Shown here: piece by piece, positions 5,284 to 5,502 of the stretch | How the letters are laid out: the number at the start of each line of letters is the position of its first letter | How positions within the stretch are numbered: the stretch's first letter is position 1 | Origin: an uncultured Cellvibrio sp. | GTDB lineage: Bacteria > Pseudomonadota > Gammaproteobacteria > Pseudomonadales > Cellvibrionaceae | Assembly (NCBI GenBank): GCA_946482345.1 | Contig: CAMLRJ010000264.1 | Location: 1 to 5,502, forward strand | DNA length: 5,502 nt | Reading direction: 5' to 3' | Position numbers and translations under genes: made by a program | The notes under the pieces: generated by a model | Told to the model about the DNA's origin: nothing | The model's input: only the letters and a program-made list of their open reading frames with translations | Database searches by the model: none

Positions 5284-5502
5284 ATGAATATCCGAGACCT
5301 GCTCAACCAACGTGTTTTACAAGCCATGCAAACCTGCGGCATTCCCGCCGATTTACCCGCATTGATTGCCCCCGGCAAAAAAACCGGCTTTGGTGATTAT
5401 CAAGCCAACTGCGCTATGGGTGCAGCAAAACAAATGGGCAAAAACCCGCGTGAACTGGCCGCATCCATAGTGGCAGCACTGGATCTTGATGGCATCGCCA
5501 GC
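5284..5502 (+). CDS. argS: Arginyl-tRNA synthetase, N-terminal 73 residues (runs off right edge)
   Basis: The open frame begins [20 protein letters not shown] and continues without a stop to the window edge. The FGDYQAN block (36-42), the following [15 protein letters not shown] stretch and LDLDGIAS (66-73) match the N-terminal additional domain of gammaproteobacterial ArgS, which contacts the D-loop corner of tRNA(Arg). The full enzyme charges tRNA(Arg) with arginine in the cytoplasm. It is a class I synthetase; the HIGH and KMSKS-type motifs would be outside the window. The start agrees with the E. coli protein start. A good sigma70 promoter lies at 5221-5249, but the bases before the ATG (TTTGACCTGCCT) lack a purine-rich Shine-Dalgarno. 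It is divergent from the isomerase gene and probably unrelated to it in function. Confidence 0.95.
   Translation, partial: MNIRDLLNQRVLQAMQTCGIPADLPALIAPGKKTGFGDYQANCAMGAAKQMGKNPRELAASIVAALDLDGIAS

Overview
The window looks like ordinary chromosome of a moderate-GC gammaproteobacterium. The clearest marker is the start of argS at the right edge, whose protein resembles the Enterobacteria/Pseudomonas form. Cyclic-di-GMP signalling genes, a DUF502 membrane protein and GC-rich REP-like intergenic palindromes fit the same group. A Cellvibrio-like relative is a guess that the window cannot settle. No rRNA, tRNA, CRISPR array, transposase or phage gene was seen.

Layout. Positions 1-487 (minus) hold the N-terminal part of a membrane-anchored sensor protein that runs off the left edge. 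A 353-base divergent intergenic region (488-840) separates it from a soluble GAF-like/GGDEF diguanylate cyclase (841-1764, plus). That gene overlaps tail-to-tail by 9 bases with a DUF502-type inner-membrane protein (1756-2361, minus). Divergent from that is an exported glutaminyl-peptide cyclotransferase (2401-3201, plus). Next come two minus-strand genes of fatty acyl-CoA metabolism: an SDR resembling peroxisomal 2,4-dienoyl-CoA reductase (3296-4096) and, upstream of it in transcription, a crotonase-fold protein resembling delta3,delta2-enoyl-CoA isomerase (4314-5090). Finally argS starts at 5284 behind a good sigma70 promoter and runs off the right edge.

How the genes fit together. The most coherent functional unit is the isomerase/reductase pair. 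A eukaryotic-type (SDR) dienoyl-CoA reductase yields a 3-trans-enoyl-CoA, which needs a delta3,delta2-enoyl-CoA isomerase to re-enter beta-oxidation, so the pair looks like an auxiliary module for unsaturated fatty acid degradation. The two left-hand genes plausibly share a c-di-GMP theme, but the output domain of the first lies outside the window.

The main non-coding structure is a family of GC-rich palindromic repeats on both sides of the SDR gene (3188-3304 and 4132-4304). The first copy forms an inverted pair that contains the stop codons of both convergent genes. The second contains a roughly 40-base imperfect inverted repeat between the isomerase and reductase genes. I found no convincing evidence of an undescribed defence, mobile or regulatory system.
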